Source: Certhia americana | Lineage: Eukaryota > Chordata > Aves > Passeriformes > Certhiidae | Reading direction: 5' to 3' | Assembly: GCA_018697195.1 (NCBI GenBank) | Contig: CM031861.1 | Span: forward strand, 1,848,545-1,912,544 | Length of the DNA: 64,000 bases | Shown: positions 1-13,085 of the stretch, in pieces | How the letters are laid out: every line of letters begins with the position of its first letter | Position numbering within the stretch: the first letter of the stretch is position 1 | Notes under the pieces: model-generated | What the model was told of the DNA's origin: nothing | Database searches by the model: none | Seen by the model: the letters and a program-made list of their open reading frames with translations, nothing else | Position numbers and translations under genes: made by a program

Positions 1-3000
1 AAAAGTGCCTTTGCTAAGGAGAGCAGCTTAACGTCGACTTTGTATCTCTGCCTAATGCTTCAAAAAGCTGTCAGACTGGTATTTTTTATTTACTATGTAT
101 TGTTCAAGCCTTCAGAGCAGGCACTGGTGCCATGTGAAGTTACACAGACATAAAACTGGACCATTGTCATGGGAGATGTAAAAAACACCCACCTGGTTCT
201 TTCTTGGGAGGTGTTTTATTTGCAGGTGAGCCTGGCTCTGGAGAACTACAGAAAGCAATCATCTTGCTATTAAAAATCCTCATGATTTTTAAAATGCTTT
301 CTTCGCCATTTCTTAATTCTACTAATCCTATTGATTGCAGCATGAGTACTAACTTAAAAAAATGATTTGTGGAATTTAATCAGAGCAATTCTTATTGTGG
401 TCTAATTTCTAAAAGGGTTGTAGCAGCTATTCTGCAAGCATACACACTACCTGTGGCAAAAGGGTTTGGCACAAAGTTTTAATGTCTATACAAAAGTTGG
501 TGATTTTTGTATGCAATCCTGGTACTAGATTTTATAGACAGTGAGCATATAAAGCGTGAGAAAGGTTTGACATAAAAATGAAATTATAAAACCGTCCTTG
601 CCATTAATGTCTGTATGTGAACAACTGAGCTAAATCTAATCTTTGTTTCCCTCCCAGTCATCTCCTGAGAGGTGCTTTCTGTCACTCCCAGGCACAATGC
701 CAAATTTTGAACAGAAATTGCCGAGAAAATGCGAATTAAAAGGGTGCAGCGCTGGCAGGTCTGTGCCTCACATCCCACATTGTTTAATTTATGTTCTGCT
801 CAGCGTAAGCAGAATTTATTCACAGCTCCTTGGCTGTGAAGTCCGTAACGTGGGAAAGCCGGGATAGCCTGAATTCCCCCCAAAGCTGGGGTTGCCATGG
901 CAATCCGAGTGCAGGCAGTCCCCGGGGCATGTGGCTGCAGCACGCTGCCCCCCAGCCAGCCCAGCCTGCCACACAGTGCTGGGAAACTCTCTTAATTCTG
1001 GGATTTGCTGCACTCTCCACTCCGACCACGTCAGGAACCCAAAACCCGAGGGCGGGAATGGAACTGAAACTTCTTGGCGAATTCCCTCAGTTCCACTTCT
1101 CCCTGGAGCAAGACATGTGAGAGAGCAGGGCTAAATATTAAGAAATACAATTTTTTTTTTCTTGGTCCTCAGCACCAGTTTTAGCACGTGATGCTTTGTT
1201 TCCAGCTGAAATGGTAAAGCTCCAGCTTGTGCATGTAGCTGCATGTTTGTGTATGAAGCAGCTAATATATATGCAGATGAATTAAAACTAATTAGAGCTA
1301 AAGCCAGCAAAGTGCACATTTCTAGCTAACGGCTGTGTGCAGCTCTGTTACATGCCACCTAATTAAGTTATTCACTGTGGACCTGCTCATACAATTTTCT
1401 GTAAACCATATTCTTTCTACAAAAAAAAAAAGAAAAAATTAAAGAAAAAATCAAAATCCAACTTCACGTGAAAAAACTTATGTCTGAATCATTAAATCAG
1501 GATGTCAAATTCCACATCTGGCTTGTGCATTTTCAGGGCTATTTAATGTTGCACTGTCTCTTAGAGGGCTGTGTTTATAAGGCACCTCACTTCATGCAGT
1601 ATTTTTTCCCCTTAATTCCTGAAATTTCATGGTTAAAGGTCTCCAGCCCTGACTGACTTTGAACTTTTTCTCACATGACTGTGGCTGAGGAAGAATTTAA
1701 ACCCCTTATTTTCATGTTAGACCTGAGCAAGAGGCACCCCCACACCCTGGCCTTTGGTTGTAAGAGTAATTCTGTGGATGAGACCCGTTTTTTCCCACCC
1801 TGCATCCAGTAAATAAATATGCTGGGGAATGAAGGTGCTTAGCCCAAATTCCAAATAATCCCTGAGCTCCTCAGCATATGGAACTGATGCCTTTGCTCCC
1901 TCCAGCCACTGGGGGTAACTAGAAGCAGCTGGAGTGTGGCATAAGGTACCCTGATCATGATTTTCTCCCTAGGAATAGCTCCTCCTTTCACCTAATTTGC
2001 CTTGAAGTGGGAATGGAGGCAGGAATCCTCATCAGAGAGGGAAATCCTCAGCTCTAGAAATTCCTGATTCTTCTGTAATCACTTCCACTGGGTAAGATGC
2101 TAAGCATTGTGAAAGGACTGGATCATTTTGCAGCTTGGAAGCCAAAGGCAGACTTGACTCCTGTGAATTAAGGTTTACAGAGGTGTCTAGACCAACAGTC
2201 TCAGAGAAGATGCCACCACACAGCTACTTAACCAAATTTCACGTCAACCAACACCTTTGAAAATCTCGAGTTTTCTTCTCAGACAATGTTTGTCCATCTC
2301 CTAGGCTGGCATTCTCACTGGTTTATGGTTTATTACTATTGGGTTTGATGGAATTTAGGTTGAACTGACTTTTTTTGAAGGTGATTTCTTTACTGATGGA
2401 TGATTCAAATAGGCTTGAGCCAGGTCTTCTGCCAGCAGGGACCTCACCAGCGAGTCTGATGTCTGTTCCTCAGGTCTGACTTGTGGGGAGCTCAATTTGT
2501 TTTGTGAGGGTTGAGAAGTTCCCACAGGCTAATTCAGAGGAATTAGAGAAGGAATTAAAGAGAAATCAGATCCCAGTTGCTTTTATTTAAAGGGTACCTG
2601 GAGTGCCCCGTAGGCTTGTCCCATTTTCTCCTTTAAAAGGTTACTTTCATCCCTTATCTCCTTTCCACAAACTCATCCCCCAACTCATCAATCATTAAAT
2701 GCTGAATAATTCCAACATGCAGGCCTGAGGAAGGACAAACACTCGTTGGTGGTTTGAAGAGGACTCTGACAGTTCTTGAATCACCCCTGGTAATTCAGAC
2801 AGCCTGTTCCGGGGGGGGGGGTCATGAATTCAAATAGGCTACGTCACCCTCAGCTAGGGAAACACAGACACAGATGGAATTGCCACGGTACCTGTAAGCA
2901 GGTGAGGGAGTATCCTGGCTTTGCAACATTATCATGTCAGATGTCACGGCAGCAGTGGCAGCTTCCTGGTTTGGTTATTGTGTTTGTTTTTCCCCGTGCA

Positions 3001-6000
3001 AGGAGAATTAATGGGGGGAGCTGCAGGCCACAGGGAGCTGCCAGCTTCTCTCGGCTGTGTATTTTGGTACTACAAAGGTGGCATTATTAAAGGCAGACAA
3101 AAAAAGCCTCTAAATCATGCAACCAAAGTGAACCCTAGGAGCTGAAAAACCCTTCCTTTGTGCACTCGGAAACCTTGCTATGACCTAGCTGGTGTCTGGA
3201 TACAGAGGCTTTTCTGCAGCATTTTGGCTGTAACTGAGACGTGCTATCTCCATGAGCACTGAAAACTGGGAGTCAGGAACCATCCCCACTGCTGTTGCTA
3301 AACATTCTGACCTTGACAGGATAAAACAATCCAATCCAGCACAGCACTGCTGGATTTGATGGAAGAAAAATTAAATTATCACTGTTTTGGCTGTCATAAA
3401 ATTTGATGATTCTGTTTACAGTGAGAATCTGGTACTGCAGAACGTTTTATAGTATCACTTATGCCTGAATATTCCTTTATTTGCTGAATATCCATGGGCA
3501 TGTGGCAGGTAAATGCTGAATATTCATGCAAGGAACCTCACTGTTTGTACATGGCTTAAAGATATATTAAAATCAAACTGATGCCATGTTATTTTGGTGA
3601 AAGGAAACTGCACATTTAATTACAGGAGAGAAAGAAAGTATTGGACTAATGAAAATTACGTGTCTTCCCAATCCTGATGTGCTTGTGTGAGTGTATATCC
3701 AGATATCTGTGTGTATATAGTGTGTGTTTCCATATGCAAACACACACACACACACCCCTCAGTAAAGTTGTTTGATATAATCTGGAAAACAAGATTTTCC
3801 TGACAGGGCTATTTCTTAATATTCCTTCTCCAACCTCTGTCTGTCCCTTACATGCTCTATACTGCATCTATAAGGAAATATACCCCTATGGCAATCTCCA
3901 AGAGCAGCCTAATTCTGTTAGAAACAAAGGTGGTATTTTGTTTTTTCTGGGCCAACTCATTAATAGTAAGTACAAATTCAGAGCCAGCTGCTGCATCTCC
4001 AAGATCAGCCAGAGCAGGAGTGGTTTTGAACCATTGTTTTATTCTCACAGGTTTAAATGCAAAAATTGGCTTAATTCCTGGTGTACACTAGAGCAATTCC
4101 TGTGATTTTCAGCATTTTCCTTCAGTCTGGTGTTTTGAATCAATACAAAACCCATGATGCTGAAATTACCTTCTGTTCTCTTCCCTGTTGCTTCTGCTAT
4201 TGCAGGCAGCAGCTCTGGAGACACCAAGGAAATTATCTAACATAAAAAAATTTAGAAATTATACGTGGCCAAAGTAAAAAGCAGAGTCCTTCTCTCACTC
4301 TGCTTGTGCTTTCCCAGTGCCCTAAATGATTCCAGCACCAGGCAGGTGAGTCTCTGCCACTCCAGACTTTGGCTTCACAGGTAAAAAGTACAAAGAGCTA
4401 GTGCCAAGTTCCTCGATGGCTTTGTGGTGAGGGCAGCACTTCACCAGACAGAAACTGCCAGATTAATCTCCCATTGGCTAGACTTAATATTTCCCATTTG
4501 TGCATAAAGAAATGCTAATGATACCTGGAAGTTTTATGCATTGTTATTTAAAGTTGTTGGAGAGGCAAAGGGAAGGTATTGTTTGCATTTGGGGGAGGAC
4601 CTGACCTTTGTTTAGAGTGCTGGATGATTGATTGTAACAAGAAAGGAAAAGGTGAGGAGTGCTTCTGTAGCTCTTTGTGCAAAAGCTTATGTGTTTTGTG
4701 GGAGCTTAACTCGCAGGCCTAAGCTAGAACCAGCTCGTGAGTCAATATTTCTGTTGACTCTTTTAGATGTGGATTACAATGCAAACAGATGGTGTGGTCA
4801 AAGGGTCTTTAATATGAACTGTGTTCAGGAGAACAGGGAATTTAGTTTTGAAATAAATCAGCTCCACTGCTTGTTACGGCACAGATGAACAATATCAGGG
4901 CTGCTGGCTTCTTCTATTGTGAGTTATTCCCTGTTATACCTTACATGTTATTCTCATTTCATATAAGGATTAGTGTAAGACAATGACAAGGTTTGTTCAG
5001 CTGTTGTCCACCTCGCTAGAAATGAGGATCCCTAACCAAGAGCAGGGAGAGAACAACCTTTCATACCTTTTTCTCTTGTGTTGTTTTTTTTTTCCCAAGT
5101 TACACACCATGTCACCTTACCTTCAACAGCTGGACAGTAAACGACTTTTTATTTAGTAACAACCAGCCTGAATTAATTGCAATTTTGGCAAAAGCTATGT
5201 AAATACCTCTGTGCAAAGGAACAAGGCATTCAGGCATACAGAAAAAGGGGAAAAGAACACTTGAGTGACTAAGAGTGTTATCTGGCACAAGGCAGGGACA
5301 GTCAAAAGACGACACATGGAGACCTCAATGGTAGCTGAGGACACACTGGATGAAACCTCAGGTGCAGATAAAGACATTCCTGTAAGGGGCCTGAACTCGG
5401 AGTGACCCACAGGGATGGGCTGAGCAGCACAAGCTGCACTCACAAAGCCTGACTCCAGCTGGAGGAGGCAGTATGAGCTGACCAGACGTTTTACAGAGGA
5501 GATTTCTGCGTAGAGGGGAAGGTAAATTGGGCCACATTAGTAACAGACACTCTGCCAGCCAAGAAGGGATGCAAGGCTTCGCTGTGCTTTTATTCATTAT
5601 TAAAATAACAGATGGTTCCATAAGGACTTAAGTATCCATAAAACATTAATCTCAAAACTAGGATATCATGGCAGCACTAAAATTAACATTTCAGAGAGGA
5701 ATCCTAAAACTGCTTTAGTTTAGGGCACTGTGAGTCCAGCAGTAGGGATAACCCATATGAGCAAGGCAGTGCAAAGGCAGCTCCTGCTCCTGTTGGCATT
5801 AGAGAGGATCCTGCCTTCTCCATGAAGATCTGTTCTCCACAGCACGTGTCACCCAGGCTGTGTTCTCTGTGCTCTGGGTTTATGGATTTGCAAGGAATTT
5901 GATCGAAGTTACAGTGTTTTCTTCAAAAGCTAAGGATGAGACCACTCACAACACAGGAATAATACTGGATCAGGACAGGCCAATACAGAAGCAAATGGGT

Positions 6001-7318
6001 AAGGAATTTACTTAAAAAGAAGCCCCATTTTCTATATTTCCGTAATTTTTCTTGATATTTATTTCAAGTGGACTTGAGCACCTGTTCCCAAAGGTCTTGG
6101 TTTTTTTTCCTCTGGCAAACGTAGAGCTGCTTTTTCTGAAGTATTGTCTGTTTTCCCTGAAGGTTTTCTTCTGACTCTGATTGCTTTTAAATGCCACTCT
6201 GCTGCTTTAGGCTGCTGGTAGGTGGTCTGAGCTGAATGGTTACCATTAGCTAGCTTATACCTACACTCATTTTCCCTATCGGATCCTGACCTAGTAACCT
6301 TCTCCAAATGCCAAAGGTGAGATTTAGTCTGAAATGACCTGGTTGTCTAGGCAGAATTGCTGCTAGTCAGAACAGGAAATAATATTGGGAACTGAACTTT
6401 GACAGTACTTTAATACACTGTATCTATTGGCAGATGGTTTCCTCTGAGATGGTTTTTTGCCAAACACACTGTTGTTGCCATTGCAAGTGTCCATCATTTT
6501 TATAATTTTTGTCTGTTGCAGTTTCCTTATGACTTCATTTTGAGGCCTTCTTGGTTTTTAGCCACCATCTCAGCCAATTCATTTTAGCAAATTAATATTC
6601 CTTGTTAATACAGTGAGGACAGTGGGGAGTTCTAAAACGGTGAAAACAAACATTTTAACTCATGCATAAACTGGTGATTCACTGGAAGTGTTATTTACAT
6701 TTTCATTTGCCTGTGAGCTGAAGCTGATTGCACAGAAAAGTCCTTCAGCCTTGTCACACACATAGGAGTTGGGACTAATACCTTCCCAACATTATTATCT
6801 TCACACACACACAGGTTAATGCTTCAATTCAGTGTGCATGTGAATAATGAAGGCGGTGATTGCTGCAAACAATTTCATGCAGGCAATGTGCATGTAATGA
6901 AAGGTATGTTATCACTTGAAATCTAGTCAGGTAAGGATTAAAAATAGGCTTAAGTGCTATCTGAGGTGTCTTTATTTTTCAAATGCTTTTATCTACTTTA
7001 CTATAGTATGAAAGACTAATAGCAGAGGACACTGAGTACACAGAAATTGTGGTCCACTTTGCTTAGTGCCTACTCCAAAGCCACTTAAAACAGTAGGAGC
7101 CTTTGCGTAGCAGACAAAGCAGAAAAAAAATCCCATTTTTTTCCTTCAAACACTGATTTACAGGAACAGAAGTGTTGCTTCACATTCAAATCCTTTTTAT
7201 TTTCCTGTAGTTGGACTATTTACAAAGTTTAATAAATACATTATTAAAATGCTACAATTTTTTATTTTTCTCTTGCCAGGTCTCAAAACTTTCTAAAAGC
7301 CCTAATACTGAAGTGATC
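1..7318. other. Intergenic DNA upstream of PPFIA1, no gene recognised
   Basis: I see no credible exon on either strand. All open frames are short, lack recognisable domains and are not flanked by coherent splice sites. The stretch is AT-rich with one CA microsatellite and a G homopolymer (about 2811-2820). In mammals FADD lies upstream of PPFIA1, but nothing resembling its death-effector or death domain is visible here. Confidence 0.6.
3738..3757. repeat. (CA)n microsatellite
   Basis: A short run of alternating C and A preceded by TG-rich sequence (about 3690-3728). It is a simple repeat with no coding role. Confidence 0.9.
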
Positions 7319-7320
7319 CA

Positions 7321-7566
7321 GGGGGAAGGGAAGGGAAGGGAAGGGAAGGGAAGGGAAGGGAAGNNNNNNNNNNNNNNNNNNNNNNNNNNNNNNNNNNNNN
7401 NNNNNNNNNNNNNNNNNNNNNNNNNNNNNNNNNNNNNNNNNNNNNNNNNNNNNNNNNNNNNNNGGGAAGGTTTGGGAAGGGAAGGTTTGGGAAGGGAAGG
7501 GATGGGAAGGGAAGGGAAGGGAAGGGAAGGGAAGGGAAGGGAAGGGAAGGGAAGGGAAGGGAAGGG
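7321..7566. repeat. (GGGAA)n pentanucleotide array containing an assembly gap
   Basis: Tandem GGGAA units occur on both sides of a block of N. The left arm (7321-7363) is pure. The right arm (7464-7566) starts with variant units containing 'ggtttggg' and one 'gggat', then becomes pure. The purine-rich strand is the + strand. The true array length is unknown because of the gap. Open frames reading through it (Gly-Arg-Glu-Gly-Lys or Pro-Phe-Pro-Ser-Leu repeats) are translation of the repeat, not protein. Confidence 0.97.
7364..7463. other. Assembly gap of exactly 100 N
   Basis: One hundred undetermined bases sit inside the pentamer array. The round number suggests a placeholder for a gap of unknown size, where the simple repeat could not be assembled. 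Confidence 0.95.
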
Positions 7567-7649
7567 CTCAATGTCTGTAGACTTCACTCTGGGAGCAATC
7601 TGTGTGTATACAGGGGGTTTGGGAAAAAAACAACATAGTTCTTTTCTCT

Positions 7650-8057
7650 GGGAATGAAGACAGGCTGAAGGAGTTGGGACTGCTCATCCTAGGGAAGAAA
7701 AGGATCTGGGGACACCTTAGAGCCCCTTGCAGTGCCTAAAAGAGCTACAAGGGAGATGGAGAGGGACTTTGGGCAGGGGAATGGAGTGACAAGGGGGAAT
7801 GGCCTTAAGCTGGAGGAAGGTGGGTTTGCATTAGATACAAGAAATAAATTCTTTGGTGAGAGGGTGATAAGGCACTGGCATGGGTTGCCCAGAGAGGTTA
7901 TGAACTCCCCACCCCTGTAGGTGTTCAAGACCAGGCTGGACAGGGCTTGGAGCAGCTTGGGATAGTGGAAGATGTCCCTGCCCATGGCAGGGGGTTGGAA
8001 CTGGATCATCTTTAAGGTCTTTTCTGACCCAAACCATTCTGTGTTTCTATGATTCTC
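7650..8057 (+). mobile_element. CR1 LINE fragment, 3' end, sense
   Basis: The sequence shows the usual order of a 5'-truncated avian CR1: '...ggggacaccttagagcccctt', 'ggagagggactttggg', 'aagaaataaattcttt', 'gcactggcatgggttgcccag', 'ccctgcccatggcagg', ending in 'accattctgtgtttctatgattct'. The ATTCTRTG-like tail marks the 3' end. It is a dead fragment with no reverse-transcriptase frame. It lies just 3' of the pentamer array. Confidence 0.93.
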
Positions 8058-8372
8058 TACCTTGAGAGGCTGCCATGGCTCCGAAGTTCTAGGCTCCAGT
8101 CTTGCAAATGCAGTAATTGAATTGCAGACCAGTTAAAATTACTGAGACAGACAAACCGGGGGCTGCTAAATCCACAGCAACGAGGCCAGGAACAGCCCTG
8201 CTCATTTCCGTGGACAATCACATTTCCCTTGCTTTCCTACAGCAACAAGCTGTGCTGATCCCACACGTATCCAACATCCAGATTCACCTCACGCTGCTTT
8301 AGACATCCGAGCACAGCTCCCACGGCAGGAGTCCAGCTGCCCTGGGCTCCCTCTGGAGCCAATGGGAACAGA

Positions 8373-8398
8373 CAGGCACCAGGCACCAGGCACCAGGA
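8373..8398. repeat. Short 7-bp tandem repeat (AGGCACC)n
   Basis: About three and a half copies of a 7-bp unit, AGGCACC, in unique intergenic sequence. No function is implied. Confidence 0.8.
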
Positions 8399-9669
8399 GC
8401 AGGTGATTCATGGACCACACCAAAGGTCTGAATCACTCCTCCCATGGAGTGGCTCTCTCACCCTACTGATTACAGAGGCAACCCAGGGTAAATGGGTTCA
8501 TGCTGTAGGTGGTCAGCCAGGTGGAATGTATCCAGACCTGCTCTAGTTAGGCAGGAGTTGCATTATCACAGCTGCTCCTGAATCCTTCAGTTTCTTCTTC
8601 CAATATTACTCACAGCTACGACAAATGAATATGGCCCTTCCAAAAAATATCATCTTTTTAAAAATGCTTTACTAAATCACATGCAACTCTATTGCCCTGA
8701 ACTTGCAACTGAATGCGCTTTCAGCTTGATATCTTTCATTATAGCTATAAACTATCTGAAGATGTGCTGAAATCAGTCTACACTGAGGGAATGTCCTATG
8801 TTTGAATCGGATATTAGGGGTGTATTTCATTTCTGATTGAAATGAATGATACTTGGCTTTAGTAATTCTTTCTAGCTCAAGGGGATTTCTGCCGCTGTAA
8901 ATCCATATAAAAAAGACAGCGTGTGCAATAATTCTGAACTGCAAATTGCACAACTGAAGCTGAAACTAAGCTGAAAGCCTTTTCGAGTTCAGCAGGTTTG
9001 TACTTGAGTGTGAATATGTGGTTTTGGTGGCAGGAGTAACAGCTAAATTTGAAAAACACTTATGGTCTTGACATAGGTATGATTCCCACTAAAATAAATT
9101 GTGTAAGTTCATCTGGTCTTTTAAGAATCCTCTCCATGTCTCCATGCTTTGTAGAGACTTTTCTCCCTAAGTCCAGGTCAAAAGCCCTCTTCAGTTTCAG
9201 AGCAGCCAATCCCCATTTGATTTACACCTGCCTGAATCCAGCATAGATCTATGTAGATCCACATTACAGAAATAAAATGTTGATGTTAAGGACTGTGTCG
9301 GGGTTTGTAGAAGTCATGGCTTCCATCGCCCGAGGGCTGACACATTTACTGCTGCACTTATCTTTATACATGGGCATAACCATTAATTACCAGTGTCCTC
9401 TTCTCCACAGGCCACCTTCCAGCCTCTTCCCTCTCATTCCTTCTCCCTCAGGCAAAGTGTCTCCTCTGTCTAGCAACCTCTGGAGACATTTTTTTTTTTT
9501 GTGGCAACAGAATGGTCCAGGTCACGTCTGTCTACTGACAAAAGGATAATCAGTGCTGCTGGCAAAAATCCTGCTCTTGCATCTATTCGTTTCGGTATAC
9601 GAAATGCCCAAAATGTGTTCAAAATGCACTTTGCTGCTAAGTCATTAAGTCATCTGTAAAGGACAAGGA

Positions 9670-9985
9670 GTAAATAAGGCACCATCAGCCCGACCCGGGA
9701 GGGGGAAAGAAACCCCTGCGTATAGGCGATCTTGGGCTATTTTCAGCAGAGGTTTTGCGCTAGCGTGGGGAGACTCTGAGGCTCACAAAGGAAATTTCGG
9801 CACGAACGAAGCGTGAAGCCCTCAGAGGGCAGGGAAAGCGGCGAGCGAGGGGCTGGGGAGCTGCGCTGGGCTGCCCGGCCGGGGACAGCGGCTGCGGCTC
9901 CTCCGAGAGCACGGGCAGGGCAGCTCCGGCCCGACCCCACAGCTCGCCCCGAGCACCGGCTGGCAGGAAGAGCTGGCTGCTTTGC
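9670..9985. promoter_or_regulatory. Small upstream CpG-rich patch
   Basis: A GC- and CpG-rich patch about 3.4 kb upstream of the main CpG island in copy 1. It contains strings such as 'gcacgaacgaagcg', 'gcggcgagcgagg' and 'cccggccgggg', in otherwise AT-rich DNA. It could be a secondary promoter, an enhancer or the start of a non-coding transcript. No transcript can be read from sequence. It is repeated in degraded form at about 14400-14730. Confidence 0.45.
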
Positions 9986-10036
9986 TGAGCTTGGATAAAC
10001 ACTGGGATCTAATTTATCATGTGACAGGAAAGGAAA

Positions 10037-10040
<4 letters not shown>

Positions 10041-10070
<30 letters not shown>
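10041..10070. repeat. Poly-T tract (T30)
   Basis: Thirty uninterrupted T. The matching place in copy 2 (about 14777-14815) is a T-rich run broken by scattered G, C and A, as expected if copy 2 is an uncorrected read. Confidence 0.95.
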
Positions 10071-10072
<2 letters not shown>

Positions 10073-12576
10073 CCTCCCCCTCCTCCCTGTTTTTAACAGC
10101 CTTTGTTCGAATTTCAGCGTGTGGTTTTTTGAGGCGCAAAGAGGAGAGAGAGATTTAACCTGGGTCTCTGGATTGATTACTTTGCTGTCAGCTGATGTAT
10201 GTGAGGCTCTTTCCAGACACATCCACAAGTGTTACATCTCACGAAATGACATGGACAGGGAGCCAGACCTCTTGCTGAACTTACAAAAGAGACATCACAC
10301 TCATTTAATTAAAAAGATCTGAGCTGCTGGTGCTCCTCAATGTCGGATGGTATATCCTGGGTTACATGCCCAGGAGGAAGAAAAAGAAGGAAACTGCCTT
10401 GTGTTACAAAGTAAATAGGACTGAGAAATATTTTGGTATTTGCAAAGCCTGGCAGTTTTGACTTTATCATTCCATGTGTATTTTGTGCAGTGCAGAGCAT
10501 TATGCAAATATCTGGTTATTCACTTTTTTTCTCTAGAATTTTAAGTCCTGACCTTCCCCACTGGTCTAGTCCCAGCTTTGGTGGACTGCACACGGGAGTA
10601 GCAATTGGCTTTAAAGTCAGGCCTTTCAAATATTTTTGGGGCACCTCAGAAACTCAGCTGTATCCACGATCTGGGCTCTGTGTGGCATTCCCAGAGCGTG
10701 CTGCCTACAGAAGGTGTTTGCAGTATGCCATGTGGGAGGCATATTCCTTAGCTAGGGTATTCTGGATGCAGGTTCCCTCCTGGAGCAAGCCACCCTTTTG
10801 GGCACGAATAAATACCTGGCTCTTTACAGTGCCTCCTTCTCATATAGCAGACATTTATATGCTATGGGAACTCTGTTCCCATCCGAAGCTGAAACCCATT
10901 TCTCAAGAAAGTGCCTAACCACTTTCCACCCTCCGCTGAAACTTGCGTACAGAGCGATTTGAAGGTGACAGAGAGGAAGGTGACAACTCCTTGAGGCTGA
11001 GGAGGGTCTGCAGCTAAAACCTCCTGCCTCTTAGATGGGAAATCCAGCCACAGCAGTGAGGAGCTGAGCAAGCTGCATGTGCGTGTCTGTGCCTAATTAA
11101 CAAACTGGGTGAAGTGAAAATTAATACACGGAGTTCATCCATATTTATTCTCTATTCAGGATTGCGTGGTAGATTCTTTGCTTTCATAATGAAGCAGGAT
11201 TATAGCATGGTACAAGTCCTCATTTTTTGGCTTTAACCGTCTAAGGACAAAACAAAACTTAGTTTCAAAAGAAAAACATGCATTCCAAGGTATCCCAGAC
11301 TGAGAGAAAATGTTATTCCGTGTTTTAGGATCTACATGAATACCGAGGTTCACTTATTAATTTATTCCACATGACCTGGCTCTGAGATCAGTTAATCTGA
11401 CTGGATATATTGCAGTGTCCAGTTTGAGAGAGATTATCAACTCTGTGCCCATTACAGTCTTTAACCTTTTGCCCTTTCATCCACAAAGTCTCCATTTGAC
11501 TCACATTTTAAACACAAATCAAATCAGGCCAAATCAGTCTTTCTACTAACATTATTAATTTTCAATTTTTATGTGTGATGAATTGAAGTGGAATGGTGTT
11601 TGTTCACACAGCCATAAATTACACTTTATTTTCCAGACTTGTTTTGGTTTTGCTGGATCAGGTTATTTTGAGGATGCTGCCCTGGCAGCTGCTTAGCCTG
11701 AAGACTTCTTCCTCCACTGAAAATCTGGATCAAAGCTTGTAAACAAAAGCATTTACCTATGTACAGGTTAATTCACAACAATTCATTTTGGAATCTTTTT
11801 GCTATTCTTCCTACATTGAAAAGTCAGACCTTAGTTATTCAGATATTCAGCGTTAAAGCTGTGCTTATCAATATTTGGCAGAACTCGTGACTTGAATGTG
11901 CCTCATCATATTTGGCTTTTTCTTCAAAGTTCCAGCTTCCAGGGATTACATTAGAAACTTCAGGAGGAAAAAAGAAAAGTAATCTAGACCTCACAGCTGC
12001 AGAGGGAAAGCTTAAAAAAATGTAACTTGAATTCACTCTAGATACCAAAGGGAAAGAGCACAATGTAGTAAACTTGTAAAGAATTTCATATGTGGGGAAA
12101 GGAAGATTGACTCATTAGTGATCCTTTCTATCCGGCTCTAGGTGTGGAGATGTTGTGTTTACAAATTAATCCACACAATCCAGCCACAAATCTGCAGAAC
12201 CTTCTGTGCAGGGACTGCCACTTTTTGGCACAACTTGCCTCTGTCTGCCTAACTGGTCCTTGATGCCTTTTTGAGCTTTCCACTGTAAAAGCAGCAATAG
12301 GTTCCAAAATGCAAATACTTTATTCAGGATGGTAACACAAATGTGAAGAGAGGAAAGAGTTTTCTAAGCTTTGCCTGCAAACTTCAACTTTCAACTCATG
12401 GGCACAGTGAAGGCTCCCGGAAAAGAGTAAAAGCTATAGAAATGCAAGTGGAAAAACATTTCTATGGTGTTTTGGAAAAATAATAGTCAATGCTGCCAAA
12501 CCGAGTTTCCTGTGGAGAATAGGGTAGGACAGTGAAGTCACCCCTCGCAGTGCTGGGGACCTGGTGGCTCTGCTCC

Positions 12577-13085
12577 ACAGAATGGCAGAATAACAGAATG
12601 AAGAATGGATTAGGTTGGAAAAGATCTCTGGGGTCAATGAGTCCAGTCTATGACAGAACACCACGGTGTCAACCAGGCCATGGCAGTGAGTGCCACGTCC
12701 AGTCTTTCCTTGGACACCTCCAGGGATGGTGACTCCAGCACCTCCCCGGGCAGCTCATTCCAATGTCTGATCGCCCTTTCTGTGAAGAAATTCTTCCTAA
12801 TGTCCTCCTTAAACATCCCCTGGCAGCTCAAGACTGTGTCCTCTTGTCCTGCCACTTGTCCGGGAAAAGAGACCAACTTGGCCACAGCCTCCTCTCAGGG
12901 AGTTGTATAGCGGGATAATGTCCCCTGCTTTTGTCCAGGCTGAGCCCCTCGGTACCCTCAGCCTATCCTGGTGCTTCAGACCCTTCCCCAGCTCCATTCC
13001 CTCCTCTGGACTCTCTCCAGCCCCTCAATTCCTTTCGAATTGAGGCGCTCAGAGCAGGTCCCAGCTCTGGGCTCGCTGAGGCGCC
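12577..13085 (-). mobile_element. CR1 LINE fragment, antisense, abutting the promoter CpG island
   Basis: Read on the minus strand this is the CR1 3' region. On the + strand it begins 'cagaatggcagaataacagaatg' (the element's tail), then runs 'ggttggaaaagatctctggggtca', 'cttggacacctccagggatgg', 'cattccaatgtctgatcgccc', 'ctggactctctccagcccctc' and 'aggtcccagctctgggctc'. The last part merges with the left edge of the GC-rich promoter. It is repeated, heavily indel-damaged, in copy 2. Confidence 0.88.

Noticed and set aside
7211..7657. Open frame through the pentamer array
   Set aside because: It is translation of GGGAA repeats and 100 N.
10433..10918. 161-residue open frame upstream of the promoter
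   Set aside because: No recognisable domain and no start or splice context. It is broken in copy 2, but copy 2 is error-laden, so that comparison says nothing about constraint. Treated as chance.
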